From NCBI GenBank assembly GCA_035542775.1, contig DATKKX010000332.1:1-9452 (forward strand): DNA of 9,452 nt. The letters are read 5' to 3'. Below the pieces are notes generated by a model. That model was not told where the DNA came from, made no database searches, and saw nothing but the letters and a program-made list of their open reading frames with translations. The translations under genes were made by a program, and so were the position numbers. Numbering within the stretch: the stretch's first letter is position 1; the number at the start of each line of letters is the position of its first letter. Source of the stretch: DATKKX01 sp035542775. GTDB taxonomy: Bacteria > Planctomycetota > Phycisphaerae > UBA1845 > UTPLA1. This document shows positions 1 through 6,070 of this stretch, one piece after another.

Positions 1-336
1 GCCATGCCACTGGCCGGGGCCTTGATCTGAGCGAACGGCAGGCGCACCGCGCAATTCCTGCCCCTTTGGCACGAAGCCCGCTGCCAGCAACGGCGGCATT
101 ATAGGATGCGCAGAAACTGCCACAAGGGGCTAATCCAAAAGGCCCCTTTGGTGCCCGGCGGCACTCGTTACCCCTCGTCGCGGTCCCTCCGAACTCCGGC
201 AAGCCCGGGGACTTCGAGATGACCGCCGCAGCCCACTCGCATCAATGCTGACCCGCGCCGCTGAGATGCCGCTGATCGAGACCAACCCCCACGCGGCAGG
301 GCGACGAAAGCCCTGGCGGTGCTGCCCCTGGATCAC
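1..336. other. Intergenic stretch at left edge, no supported gene
   Basis: No open frame here has both a ribosome binding site and a recognisable protein. On the minus strand an ATG sits at 3-5 and could begin a gene running out of the window, but no Shine-Dalgarno-like sequence precedes it closely. The stretch is rich in short inverted repeats: AAGGGGC at 124-130 with GCCCCTT at 142-148, and CAGGGC at 297-302 with GCCCTG at 310-315 around a GACGAAA loop. None is followed by a T-run, so they are not called terminators. The only other signal is the possible minus-strand promoter at 98-125. Confidence 0.5.
98..125 (-). promoter_or_regulatory. Possible sigma-70-like promoter reading out of the window
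   Basis: On the minus strand a perfect TATAAT lies at 98-103. A weak -35 (TTGTGG, 3 of 6 matches to TTGACA) lies 16 bases upstream at 120-125. Transcription would start near position 91 and read leftward, suiting a gene that begins at or beyond the left edge. It lies downstream of the terminator at 337-372, so the layout is consistent. The -35 is poor, so this is tentative. Confidence 0.3.
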
Positions 337-372
337 AAAAAATGCCCGCTCGCGTCCTTCGCGAGCGGGCAT
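337..372 (-). terminator. Rho-independent terminator of the lipoprotein gene
   Basis: A perfect 13-bp inverted repeat (342-354 pairing with 360-372, loop TCCTT) is very GC-rich. On the minus strand it is followed directly by six T residues (A-run at 337-342 on the plus strand). This is the classic intrinsic terminator layout. It lies 81 bases past the stop codon of the minus-strand gene at 454-789 and should end that transcript. Confidence 0.85.
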
Positions 373-453
373 GGCCGCAGAAAGGAGTCTGTTGATGTCA
401 TCAGGCCCACATGCCGGATGAGCCTGGGTCTGGACTAACCGAGTGCCGGCGGC

Positions 454-789
454 TCACCGTTGCTGAACCCCGGTTCGATAGCTCGTGAAGGTTCGGTAAG
501 GGTAAAACCGCTCATTCTCGAAATCGCTCTGGAAATCGTAGTAATACTCCTGGAATACGGTTTCCTGCGAGCTTTCATAGGCACCTTCCGTAGCGGGCCA
601 TTGCGAGCGGCCGAACTGCGTGGCCAACGTCGCGGAACGGTCGGTCGCGAACAATGCGTTCGATCTCGGCTGGACGCTGTACGTCGGCAGGTCGTTCATG
701 CCATGAGGATCCCCAGCCGAGCACCCCTGAATCAACCCGCTCAAAAGCAGGAACAGGACGCTAACACGCTGACAATTGCCCCATGACAT
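454..789 (-). CDS. Small predicted lipoprotein, function unknown
   Basis: This 111-residue protein has a short N-region, a hydrophobic stretch (about residues 9-20) and a lipobox-like LIQGC with the modifiable cysteine at 23. It is therefore probably a lipid-anchored envelope protein with about 89 mature residues. The mature part is polar, and its last 41 residues are unusually aromatic (7 Tyr and 5 Phe, including a YYY run). No known domain is recognised. The ATG start is preceded on the minus strand by a strong purine-rich ribosome binding site (AGAGGGGG ending 6 bases upstream). The Shine-Dalgarno, signal peptide and matching downstream terminator argue that this is real rather than a chance frame. 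The lipobox is slightly atypical (Ile at -3, Gln at -2). It lies 359 bases downstream of argF and appears to be its own unit. Confidence 0.72.
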   Translation of the reverse strand: MSWGNCQRVSVLFLLLSGLIQGCSAGDPHGMNDLPTYSVQPRSNALFATDRSATLATQFGRSQWPATEGAYESSQETVFQEYYYDFQSDFENERFYPYRTFTSYRTGVQQR

Positions 790-1148
790 CGCTCTCCCCC
801 TCTTCCCCGTCTGCTTGCTCTCCCGCCCGCCAAATGAGCAAGCCCTGTGCCGACCCTATGCGGCGGTCGCACGGTTCGCGATGGCCGAACGGCGTCAATC
901 GTAACTTTCCGTGCGACAAAGTGTTGCGGTGCACGCCGCCTCCAGCCGAGATGGCTGATCGCGATGGCCTGCACGGGTTGGGGAAGCCGTGCCTAATTAT
1001 AGGGGTGTTCGGAGTTTAAGGACGAGTTCACGCCGGTCATCAGGCCACACGGCACGCCGAGCCCGTCCTCAGGCGCAATTGCTTGCCGCAGTAGAAGTTG
1101 CGCGATGTCGTTCGGACGCAACGCGTATGGCTTCCCTCAGACGTGCCT
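790..1148. other. Intergenic region between argF end and lipoprotein gene
   Basis: This is about 360 bases without a supported gene. It should hold the 3' end of the argF transcript and the promoter and long leader of the lipoprotein gene. No hairpin followed by a T-run was found after argF. The clearest signal is the TATAAT box at 996-1001 on the minus strand. Confidence 0.5.
996..1001 (-). promoter_or_regulatory. Consensus -10 box, candidate promoter of the lipoprotein gene
   Basis: The minus strand reads CCCCTATAATTAGG here, a perfect TATAAT in an otherwise GC-rich region. No good -35 lies at the usual spacing: CGTCCT at 1019-1024 (17-base spacer) is poor, and TTAAAC is only 12 bases away. 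Transcription from here would give a leader of about 200 bases before the ATG at 789. The call rests on the -10 alone. Confidence 0.35.
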
Positions 1149-2081
1149 TCACAGCCCCGCCAGCAAGAGCATCATCGCTTTCTGGGCGTGCAGACGGTTT
1201 TCGGCCTGGTCGAAGATCGCCGAGTTCCTGGTCCGCGTAACGTCGTAGGTGATTTCTTCGCCGTAGTGTGCGGGCAGACAATGCAGCACGACGCAATCGC
1301 GGCTCGCCTGCGCCAGCACTCCGGCATTGACTTGATACGGCATGAACAGCTTCCGTCGCTTCTCCGCCTCTTCTTCCTGGCCCATGCTCGCCCAAACGTC
1401 TGTGTAAATCACGTCCGCGCCTTTTACCGACGCCATCAGATCGTTGCTGACTTTGATCTGCGCGCCGGTGGCGGCGCCGATCGACTTGGCCTCGGTCAGG
1501 ACCTCGGCTTTGGGCTCATACCCCGGCGGCGTGACGACGGTCACGTGCATGCCGGACAACGCCCCCCCGTACATCAGGGAGTGAGCCACGTTATTGCCGT
1601 CGCCGCAGAACACGAACTGCAGGCCGGCCAGACGGCCGCGCCGTTCAACAATCGTCTGAAGGTCGGCCAGCGCCTGGCAAGGATGCTCGTGGTTGGAGAG
1701 ACCGTTGATGACCGGGACAGTGGCGTGCTTGGCCAGGTCCACGACGATGTTATGCCCAAACACGCGGGCCATGATGATGTCAACATATCGAGCCAGAACG
1801 ATGGCAATGTCCTCGGTGGTCTCGCGCTTCCCGAGGCTGATGTCCGTGGGCGCCAGATAAATGGCATGCCCGCCCATCTGTGTCATCCCGACCTCGAACG
1901 ACACGCGTGTCCTCAACGACGGCTTCTGAAAGATCATCGCCAGTGTCTTTTCGGCGAACTTGGTCTTGTACTCGCCCGGCGACTTCTTGACGGCCCCTGC
2001 GGTCTCCAGCACGAGCTGGAGCTCATCCCGCGAGAGATCCTTCATCGAAACCAGACTGCGTCCTTTTAGCGACGTTGCCAT
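1149..2081 (-). CDS. argF: Ornithine carbamoyltransferase
   Basis: This cytoplasmic enzyme (EC 2.1.3.3) joins carbamoyl phosphate and ornithine to give citrulline and phosphate; catabolic forms run the reverse. The 310-residue product has the normal family length. Carbamoyl phosphate motif SLRTR is at 55-59, HPCQ at 133-136, the nucleotide-fold-like FCGDGNNVAHS at 158-168, the ornithine loop DVWASMG at 228-234, HCLPAH at 267-272 and the C-terminal ENRLHAQKA at 294-302. Together these point to OTC rather than aspartate carbamoyltransferase. The ATG at 2081 is preferred because GAGGGAG lies 9 bases upstream. A TTG at 2141 would add 20 residues that do not resemble the family and would overlap the preceding gene. 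It is last in a minus-strand cluster after an ornithine aminotransferase and a COG2403 protein, 52 bases behind the latter. Whether it serves biosynthesis or breakdown cannot be read from sequence; the rocD neighbour favours catabolism. Confidence 0.96.
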   Translation of the reverse strand: MATSLKGRSLVSMKDLSRDELQLVLETAGAVKKSPGEYKTKFAEKTLAMIFQKPSLRTRVSFEVGMTQMGGHAIYLAPTDISLGKRETTEDIAIVLARYVDIIMARVFGHNIVVDLAKHATVPVINGLSNHEHPCQALADLQTIVERRGRLAGLQFVFCGDGNNVAHSLMYGGALSGMHVTVVTPPGYEPKAEVLTEAKSIGAATGAQIKVSNDLMASVKGADVIYTDVWASMGQEEEAEKRRKLFMPYQVNAGVLAQASRDCVVLHCLPAHYGEEITYDVTRTRNSAIFDQAENRLHAQKAMMLLLAGL

Positions 2082-2090
2082 ACTGCGATG

Positions 2091-2097
2091 CTCCCTC
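2091..2097 (-). promoter_or_regulatory. Ribosome binding site deciding the argF start
   Basis: The minus strand reads GAGGGAG, then 9 bases, then ATG at 2081. This placement supports the 310-residue form over the upstream TTG at 2141. Confidence 0.75.
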
Positions 2098-2133
2098 AGG
2101 TACCAGGAAGGCCCGGGACACCCCGACGGCCGG

Positions 2134-3462
2134 TCATGCAAACTTGGGATGATTCCGCACGATCTTCTCGACCATTGCCGAACCGGCTCCGTCGAGCTCG
2201 TACGTGATCCGGACGGTCGGCTTGTTCACCTTGATGAGCTTGGTCAAATCGATGGGCGTACCGATCAGCACCAGATCGCACGGCGTTGCGTTGATCGTCT
2301 TCTCCAGGTCGGCGATCTGGGCCTTGCCGTAGCCCATGGCCGGCAGGATGTCGGTTAGATGGCTGTACCTCTGGAAGACGCCCCTGATGGACCCCGCCGC
2401 GTACGGTCGCGGATCAACAATCGATGCCGCCCCATACTGTTGGGCGGCAACGTGGCCGGCGCCGTAGCGCATCTCTCCGTGGGTCAGCGTCGGTCCGTCT
2501 TCGACCACCAGCACCTTCTTCCCCTTGATCCGGCCGGGGTCATCGCAGCCGATCGTTGAATCGGCCCGGACCACCTTGGCCTGCGGATTCAGCTTCCGAG
2601 CGTTCTCCTCGATGATCGTGACGTCGGCGGCCTTGGCGGTATTGACCTTGTTGATCAGGATCAGGTCGGCCATGCGGAAGTTGGTCTCGCCCGGAAAATA
2701 CCGCGTCTCGTGGCCAGCGCGATGCGGATCCGCGACGGTGATCAGCAGGTCGGGCCTGTAGAACGACAGGTCATTGTTCCCACCGTCCCACAAGATCACG
2801 TCGGCCTCTTTCTCGGCCGCCGCCAGAATCTGATGATAATCTACACCGGCGAAGAGCAGATTGCCGCTGCTGATGTGCAGCTCGTACTCCTCCCGCTCCT
2901 CGATCGTGCACTCGTGGCGATCCATGTCCGCCAACTCGGCGAAGCGCTGACAGGCCTGCCGCTTCAGATCTCCATAGGGCATGGGGTGCCGCACCACTGC
3001 CACGCGCTTGCCCATCGACTTGAGCACTTCCGCCACCTTGCGGGTTGTCTGGCTCTTGCCGCAGCCCGTCCGCACCGCGCATACCGCGATGACCGGCTTT
3101 TTCGACGGCAGCATGGTCTGCTTGGCGCCAATCAACTGGAAATTCGCGCCGGCGGCGTTGACCCGCGCGGCCTGATGCATCACGTATTCATACGGCACGT
3201 CGGAGTAGCTGAAGACCGCCAGGTCGACGTTGTGCTTGGCGATCAGGTCTTCCAGCTCGCTTTCCGAATAAATCCGAATCCCCTCGGGATACTGACTGCC
3301 CGCCAGTTCCGGCGGATAGATCCGGCCCTCGATGTTCGGAATCTGCGTGGCCGTGAACGCAGCCACGCGATACCGCGAATCGTTGCGATAGCAGCAATTG
3401 AAGTTATGAAAATCGCGGCCGGCCGCGCCCATGATCAACACGTTAATTCGCTCGGTTGCCAT
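2134..3462 (-). CDS. COG2403 P-loop protein, cyclic 2,3-diphosphoglycerate synthetase-like
   Basis: This 442-residue soluble protein belongs to the family annotated as predicted GTPase or cyclic 2,3-diphosphoglycerate synthetase-like. In some methanogens a relative makes cyclic 2,3-diphosphoglycerate with ATP; the bacterial role is not established. A Rossmann-like N-terminal part (NVLIMGAAGRDFHNFN, residues 7-22) precedes a P-loop domain. The Walker A-type loop is VRTGCGKSQTT (130-140), a Walker B-like strand VILWDGG is at 222-228, NKVN is at 271-274 where a GTPase would have NKxD, and there is a conserved-looking C-terminal part (CDLVLIGTPIDL, 395-406). No signal peptide or membrane segment is seen. 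The ATG at 3462 follows GAGAAGAGG closely. It sits 121 bases after rocD and 52 bases before argF on the same strand, so co-transcription is likely. The inferred role is ATP-dependent chemistry in ornithine, citrulline or carbamoyl phosphate metabolism. Family is confident, substrate unknown. Confidence 0.9.
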   Translation of the reverse strand: MATERINVLIMGAAGRDFHNFNCCYRNDSRYRVAAFTATQIPNIEGRIYPPELAGSQYPEGIRIYSESELEDLIAKHNVDLAVFSYSDVPYEYVMHQAARVNAAGANFQLIGAKQTMLPSKKPVIAVCAVRTGCGKSQTTRKVAEVLKSMGKRVAVVRHPMPYGDLKRQACQRFAELADMDRHECTIEEREEYELHISSGNLLFAGVDYHQILAAAEKEADVILWDGGNNDLSFYRPDLLITVADPHRAGHETRYFPGETNFRMADLILINKVNTAKAADVTIIEENARKLNPQAKVVRADSTIGCDDPGRIKGKKVLVVEDGPTLTHGEMRYGAGHVAAQQYGAASIVDPRPYAAGSIRGVFQRYSHLTDILPAMGYGKAQIADLEKTINATPCDLVLIGTPIDLTKLIKVNKPTVRITYELDGAGSAMVEKIVRNHPKFA

Positions 3463-3551
3463 GTCCTCTTCTCACGTCCATTCGCTAGCGGTTTCGCCCC
3501 ATCTATCTGGCGGGCTGTTTGAAATCGTCTTCCGGACCCCCACTCTACCAT

Positions 3552-3572
3552 CGCCCCGACAGGCGCGGGGCG
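3552..3572 (-). other. GC hairpin between rocD and the COG2403 gene
   Basis: CGCCCCG at 3552-3558 pairs perfectly with CGGGGCG at 3566-3572 across a 7-base loop, starting 12 bases past the rocD stop codon. On the minus strand no T-run follows, so it is not a typical intrinsic terminator. It could be a transcript-stabilising or processing stem that sets different levels of the two genes, or a weak terminator. Confidence 0.4.
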
Positions 3573-3583
3573 TTCGTCGCACT

Positions 3584-4825
3584 TTATTTGGCGCGTTCCG
3601 CGGACAGCAGGACCGGCCCGATCCGCTCCATCGCCCAGTCGATATCCGTCTGCTCGATGATCAGCGGCGGTGCAAGCCGGATCACATCCTCATGCGCGTC
3701 CTTGCACAGAATGCCGTCTTTCATGAACTTCTCGCAGAACCACCTGGCCTTGGGATACTCCGGCCTGATCTCCACGCCGATCAGCAGCCCGCGGCCGCGG
3801 ATCTCCTTCACCGCCGGGGCATGTACATCTTCCAGCCTGGCACGGAAATGCTGGCCCAGTTGCGTGGCCCGCTTCTCCAGCCCCTCGTCTCTGATCAGCT
3901 CCATCGCGACGCGGGCCACCGCGCAGGCCAACGGGTTGCCGCCGAAGGTCGAGCCGTGATCGCCCGGCTTGAACACATCCATGACCTCCCGATCGGCAAC
4001 CACTGCCGAGATCGGCAGGACCCCGCCGCCGAGGGCCTTGCCCAGGCACATCATGTCCGGCCGCGCCTCCACCCCGTCGTGCTGCCAGGCGAAGCGGTAC
4101 CCCGTGCGGCAAAGCCCGGTCTGAATCTCGTCGGCGATGAACAGCATGTTGTGCCGGGTGCAGATCTCGCGGACCTCCTTGAGATACCCGTCGGGCGGGA
4201 CACGAATGCCGCTCTCGGCCTGGATCGGCTCGACGAGAAACGCCACCGTGTTCTTGGTGATGGCCTTCTCCAGGGCGGCTGGGTCGCCGAACGGAACCAG
4301 CGGAAAGCCGGGCGTGAAAGGACCGAACCCATCGCGATACTGCTGGTCGGTGCTGAAGCTGACCACCGTGACAGTCCGCCCGTGAAAGTTGCCCTGGGCG
4401 CAGATGACCTCAGCCGTGTTGGCAGGGACCCGCTTCTTGGTGTAGCCCCACTTCCTCGCCGCTTTGACCGCCGTTTCCACGGCCTCCGCGCCGCTGTTCA
4501 TCGGCAGCACGGCCTCGTAGCCGGTCAGGTCACAGAGTTCCTTGCAGAACGGGCCAAGCTGGTCGTTGTGAAAGGCCCTGGAGGTCAACGTCACCTTGGT
4601 CAGCTGCTTGGTTGCCGCAGCGATAAGCCGCTCGTTGGAGTAGCCGAAATTGAGCGCCGAATACGCCGACAGCATGTCCAGATATCGGTTGCCATCGACA
4701 TCCGTGACCCAGCACCCCTCGCCTGATTCGATGATCACCGGGAGCGGGTGGTAGTTGTGTGCTCCGTACTTCTCCGCGATCCGGAGATGTTCAGCCGTCT
4801 TCGACTCTTGCGTCGCCATCGTCAT
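3584..4825 (-). CDS. rocD: Ornithine aminotransferase (ornithine--oxo-acid transaminase)
   Basis: This PLP enzyme (EC 2.6.1.13) moves the delta-amino group of ornithine to 2-oxoglutarate, giving glutamate-5-semialdehyde and glutamate. From the ATG at 4825 the product is 413 residues, normal for class III aminotransferases. OAT-type features are YGAHNYHPLP (20-29) and LSAYSALN (52-59), whose tyrosines match the ornithine-binding tyrosines of known OATs, and SRAFHNDQLGPF (82-93). Also present are NFHGR (146-150), VEPIQAESG (198-206), PLP-contacting ADEIQTG (231-237), Schiff-base lysine K263 in LGKALGGG, and GSTFGGNPLAC (291-301). From memory the pattern follows Bacillus subtilis RocD along its whole length, so acetylornithine aminotransferase (argD) is less likely. 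An ATG at 4918 would add 31 residues unlike the family and overlaps a possible -10 box. The Shine-Dalgarno (AGGGAA, 13 bases before 4825) is rather far, so the start is uncertain by a few codons. It is the first gene of the rocD-COG2403-argF cluster. Confidence 0.94.
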   Translation of the reverse strand: MTMATQESKTAEHLRIAEKYGAHNYHPLPVIIESGEGCWVTDVDGNRYLDMLSAYSALNFGYSNERLIAAATKQLTKVTLTSRAFHNDQLGPFCKELCDLTGYEAVLPMNSGAEAVETAVKAARKWGYTKKRVPANTAEVICAQGNFHGRTVTVVSFSTDQQYRDGFGPFTPGFPLVPFGDPAALEKAITKNTVAFLVEPIQAESGIRVPPDGYLKEVREICTRHNMLFIADEIQTGLCRTGYRFAWQHDGVEARPDMMCLGKALGGGVLPISAVVADREVMDVFKPGDHGSTFGGNPLACAVARVAMELIRDEGLEKRATQLGQHFRARLEDVHAPAVKEIRGRGLLIGVEIRPEYPKARWFCEKFMKDGILCKDAHEDVIRLAPPLIIEQTDIDWAMERIGPVLLSAERAK

Positions 4826-4865
4826 ACAGCTATCCGACTTCCCTGTTGTCGCGCCGGTCCCGCAG

Positions 4866-4883
4866 CCCGCGAATAGGCGCGGG
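4866..4883 (-). other. Small hairpin in the predicted rocD leader
   Basis: CCCGCG at 4866-4871 and CGCGGG at 4878-4883 form a perfect 6-bp GC stem with a 6-base loop, about 40 bases before the rocD start at 4825. It is too small to be called a riboswitch or attenuator. It could affect translation, or could be chance in GC-rich DNA. Confidence 0.25.
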
Positions 4884-4915
4884 TACAACCTGCCTGGACC
4901 CGCCGCAGACACCTT

Positions 4916-4946
4916 CATATATGGGCGAATTTGGCAAAAGAGTCAA
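4916..4946 (-). promoter_or_regulatory. Weak candidate promoter of the rocD cluster
   Basis: On the minus strand TTGACT (5 of 6 matches, 4941-4946) is followed after 19 bases by TATATG (4916-4921), in the most AT-rich part of the gap. The spacer is longer than the ideal 17. If used, transcription starts near 4909, which excludes the ATG at 4918 and supports the rocD start at 4825. Confidence 0.35.
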
Positions 4947-5028
4947 GCCGATCGGGGCTCTGATGCGCGGTTCGGACGCATCCGCAAACCGCGCCGGACA
5001 CCGCGCAGATACCGCGACAGTCGCAACC

Positions 5029-5050
5029 GCGGTTTAAACCATTTAAACGC
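5029..5050. promoter_or_regulatory. Near-palindromic TTTAAA element, possible operator
   Basis: The sequence GCGGTTTAAACCATTTAAACGC contains a perfect 10-bp palindrome (GGTTTAAACC, 5031-5040). Its outer arms GCG-G-TTTAAA and TTTAAA-CGC mirror each other apart from one extra base. An AT-rich dyad in a GC-rich divergent promoter region suits a repressor or activator site. No specific regulator can be named. Confidence 0.35.
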
Positions 5051-5159
5051 AGGTTGACCCATCCGCAAGGGACGTGCCGGTCCGCGCATCCGCTTGACCA
5101 AACCAGGGCGGATCTATCCGCTGGCAACCGTCGTAATGAAGGTGTAAGGGCTCCGGTGT

Positions 5160-5188
5160 TTGACCGGTGCGCACCGCGCTCGTAGCAT
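5160..5188 (+). promoter_or_regulatory. Candidate promoter of the coiled-coil / methyltransferase pair
   Basis: TTGACC (5160-5165, 5 of 6 matches) is followed by a 17-base spacer and TAGCAT (5183-5188, 4 of 6 matches). Predicted transcription would start only about 8-10 bases before the ATG at 5204, leaving almost no leader. The promoter could therefore lie elsewhere in the gap. Confidence 0.35.
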
Positions 5189-5203
5189 GAGCGGTGAGTT
5201 GAC

Positions 5204-6028
5204 ATGAGTTCCTGGTGGACAAAGCTCGTGGCGATGTTTCGCGGGGAACATGAGGAAGCCTCTCCTCTAATCGCTTTCCCACAACAGCGCCCGGCCGATC
5301 TGCCCGACGAATCCTCCACCTACGATCAACCCGCCGCCCAGACCACAGACGAGGAGGTCGCCTCAACCACAAGCCAACCTGAACCGTCCGCCGGCGACAG
5401 GGGCACCCCGGATCTCTGTGACCTGATCAGCAACCTGATTGCCACGTTCGAACGGCATCTTTCTCCCCTCGCAATCCAGGCAGCAAGAACGGCCGAGCTT
5501 GCTGAAAGGCTTCTGGCAAAAGCCGACTCCGGTGCGGACGAAGCCCGCCGCCTTGGAGAGAACGTAGCGGCCCTCCGGGAGATCGCCTCGGCCACGGCGG
5601 AGGCGCTGGGCAATCTCGAAGACAGCATCGAGTCGTTCGACGAGAAGACCGCCCGCGACGAGGAGCAACTTGCCCGCACCGCCCGCGAGATTGATGAGAT
5701 CAGATCGAAACTGGACCAGCTCGGCCCGGCCATGACACACTGTCTGGAGACCTGTGCGGAGATCGCCGGACACCAGGGGCAGATGGCCCAGGCTTTCGCC
5801 GCGATGCGAGAACTAATAGTACAGGGCGCCGAAGTGGCCAAGACCAGCGCGGTCACCATAAAGGGCCTGGCCGATGACCGCAGCAACCGATACGACGAGT
5901 TGCGGGCCCACCTCAGCGAACGGTACCGCCAGTTGGCGACCAGAAACACGATCGCCCTGCTTTTGTCGGCCATCGCGGCAATTGCAGCGATCACCGCCGC
6001 GGTGCTTATTGTCCTGGAACATCCCTAG
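5204..6028 (+). CDS. Coiled-coil protein with C-terminal membrane anchor, function unknown
   Basis: The 274-residue product has three visible parts. The N-terminus (1-70) is polar and low-complexity, rich in Pro, Ser, Thr and acidic residues, and probably disordered. The middle (about 90-245) is rich in Ala, Glu, Arg and Leu with helix-favouring repeats, predicted as a long alpha-helical coiled coil. A single hydrophobic helix (about 249-271, bounded by Arg and ending LEHP) closes the protein. With no signal peptide, this is a tail-anchored layout with the coiled coil most likely in the cytoplasm. No enzymatic motif is seen. The ATG follows GGTGAG at short spacing. It is the first gene of a plus-strand pair, 42 bases before a methyltransferase. 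A structural, scaffold or signalling role at the membrane is possible but not shown. The N-terminal helix (WWTKLVAMF) may also touch the membrane. Confidence 0.78.
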   Translation: MSSWWTKLVAMFRGEHEEASPLIAFPQQRPADLPDESSTYDQPAAQTTDEEVASTTSQPEPSAGDRGTPDLCDLISNLIATFERHLSPLAIQAARTAELAERLLAKADSGADEARRLGENVAALREIASATAEALGNLEDSIESFDEKTARDEEQLARTAREIDEIRSKLDQLGPAMTHCLETCAEIAGHQGQMAQAFAAMRELIVQGAEVAKTSAVTIKGLADDRSNRYDELRAHLSERYRQLATRNTIALLLSAIAAIAAITAAVLIVLEHP

Positions 6029-6055
6029 GCCTTCATCCGCACGTGCTGAATCCTC

Positions 6056-6061
6056 AGGTGA
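6056..6061 (+). promoter_or_regulatory. Ribosome binding site of the methyltransferase gene
   Basis: AGGTGA lies 9 bases before the ATG at 6071 and supports that start. Confidence 0.6.
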
Positions 6062-6070
6062 ACGACCCCT

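Larger units (their letters stand above)
4826..5203. promoter_or_regulatory. Divergent intergenic region rich in short repeats
   Basis: This 378-base gap lies between rocD (minus) and the coiled-coil gene (plus) and must hold promoters for both. ACCGCG occurs at 4988, 5000, 5011 and 5026 (spacing 12, 11 and 15) and again at 5173. CATCCGC occurs at 4979, 5060 and 5087. TTGACC occurs at 5054, 5094 and 5160. A near-palindrome centred on TTTAAA lies at 5029-5050. A hairpin CCCGCG/CGCGGG (4866-4871 with 4878-4883) falls in the predicted rocD leader. No gene is supported here. Confidence 0.5.

Noticed and set aside
1..110. Short open frame at the left edge on the plus strand, as the end of a gene
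   Set aside because: Only about 34 codons are visible, with no recognisable sequence; a chance open frame is as likely.
460..786. Plus-strand open frame opposite the lipoprotein gene
   Set aside because: The minus frame has a ribosome binding site, signal peptide and terminator; the plus frame has none of these.
1098..2069. Long open frame on the plus strand (323 codons) opposite argF
   Set aside because: It is antisense to a gene with clear OTC motifs. Its translation is rich in Arg, His, Gly and Val and resembles no family, as expected for the mirror frame of a GC-rich gene.
1149..2081. HCLPAHYG in OTC, where many enzymes have HCLPAHR, as a possible loss of activity
   Set aside because: The residue after HCLPAH varies among active OTCs; the His, Cys, Leu and Pro that matter are present.
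1149..2141. TTG start at 2141 for argF
   Set aside because: It would overlap the COG2403 stop, adds residues unlike the family and has no ribosome binding site as good as that before ATG 2081.
2710..3522. Plus-strand open frame of 270 codons opposite the COG2403 gene
   Set aside because: Same reasoning: the minus-strand gene carries the P-loop and family motifs, while this frame shows none.
3431..4726. Plus-strand open frame of 431 codons opposite rocD
   Set aside because: Antisense to a convincing ornithine aminotransferase; the composition is that of a GC-rich shadow frame and no domain is seen.
3584..4918. Acetylornithine aminotransferase (argD), as often found beside argF
   Set aside because: The YGAHNYHPLP, LSAYSALN and SRAFHNDQLGPF segments are typical of ornithine aminotransferase; argD proteins lack the paired tyrosines at these sites.
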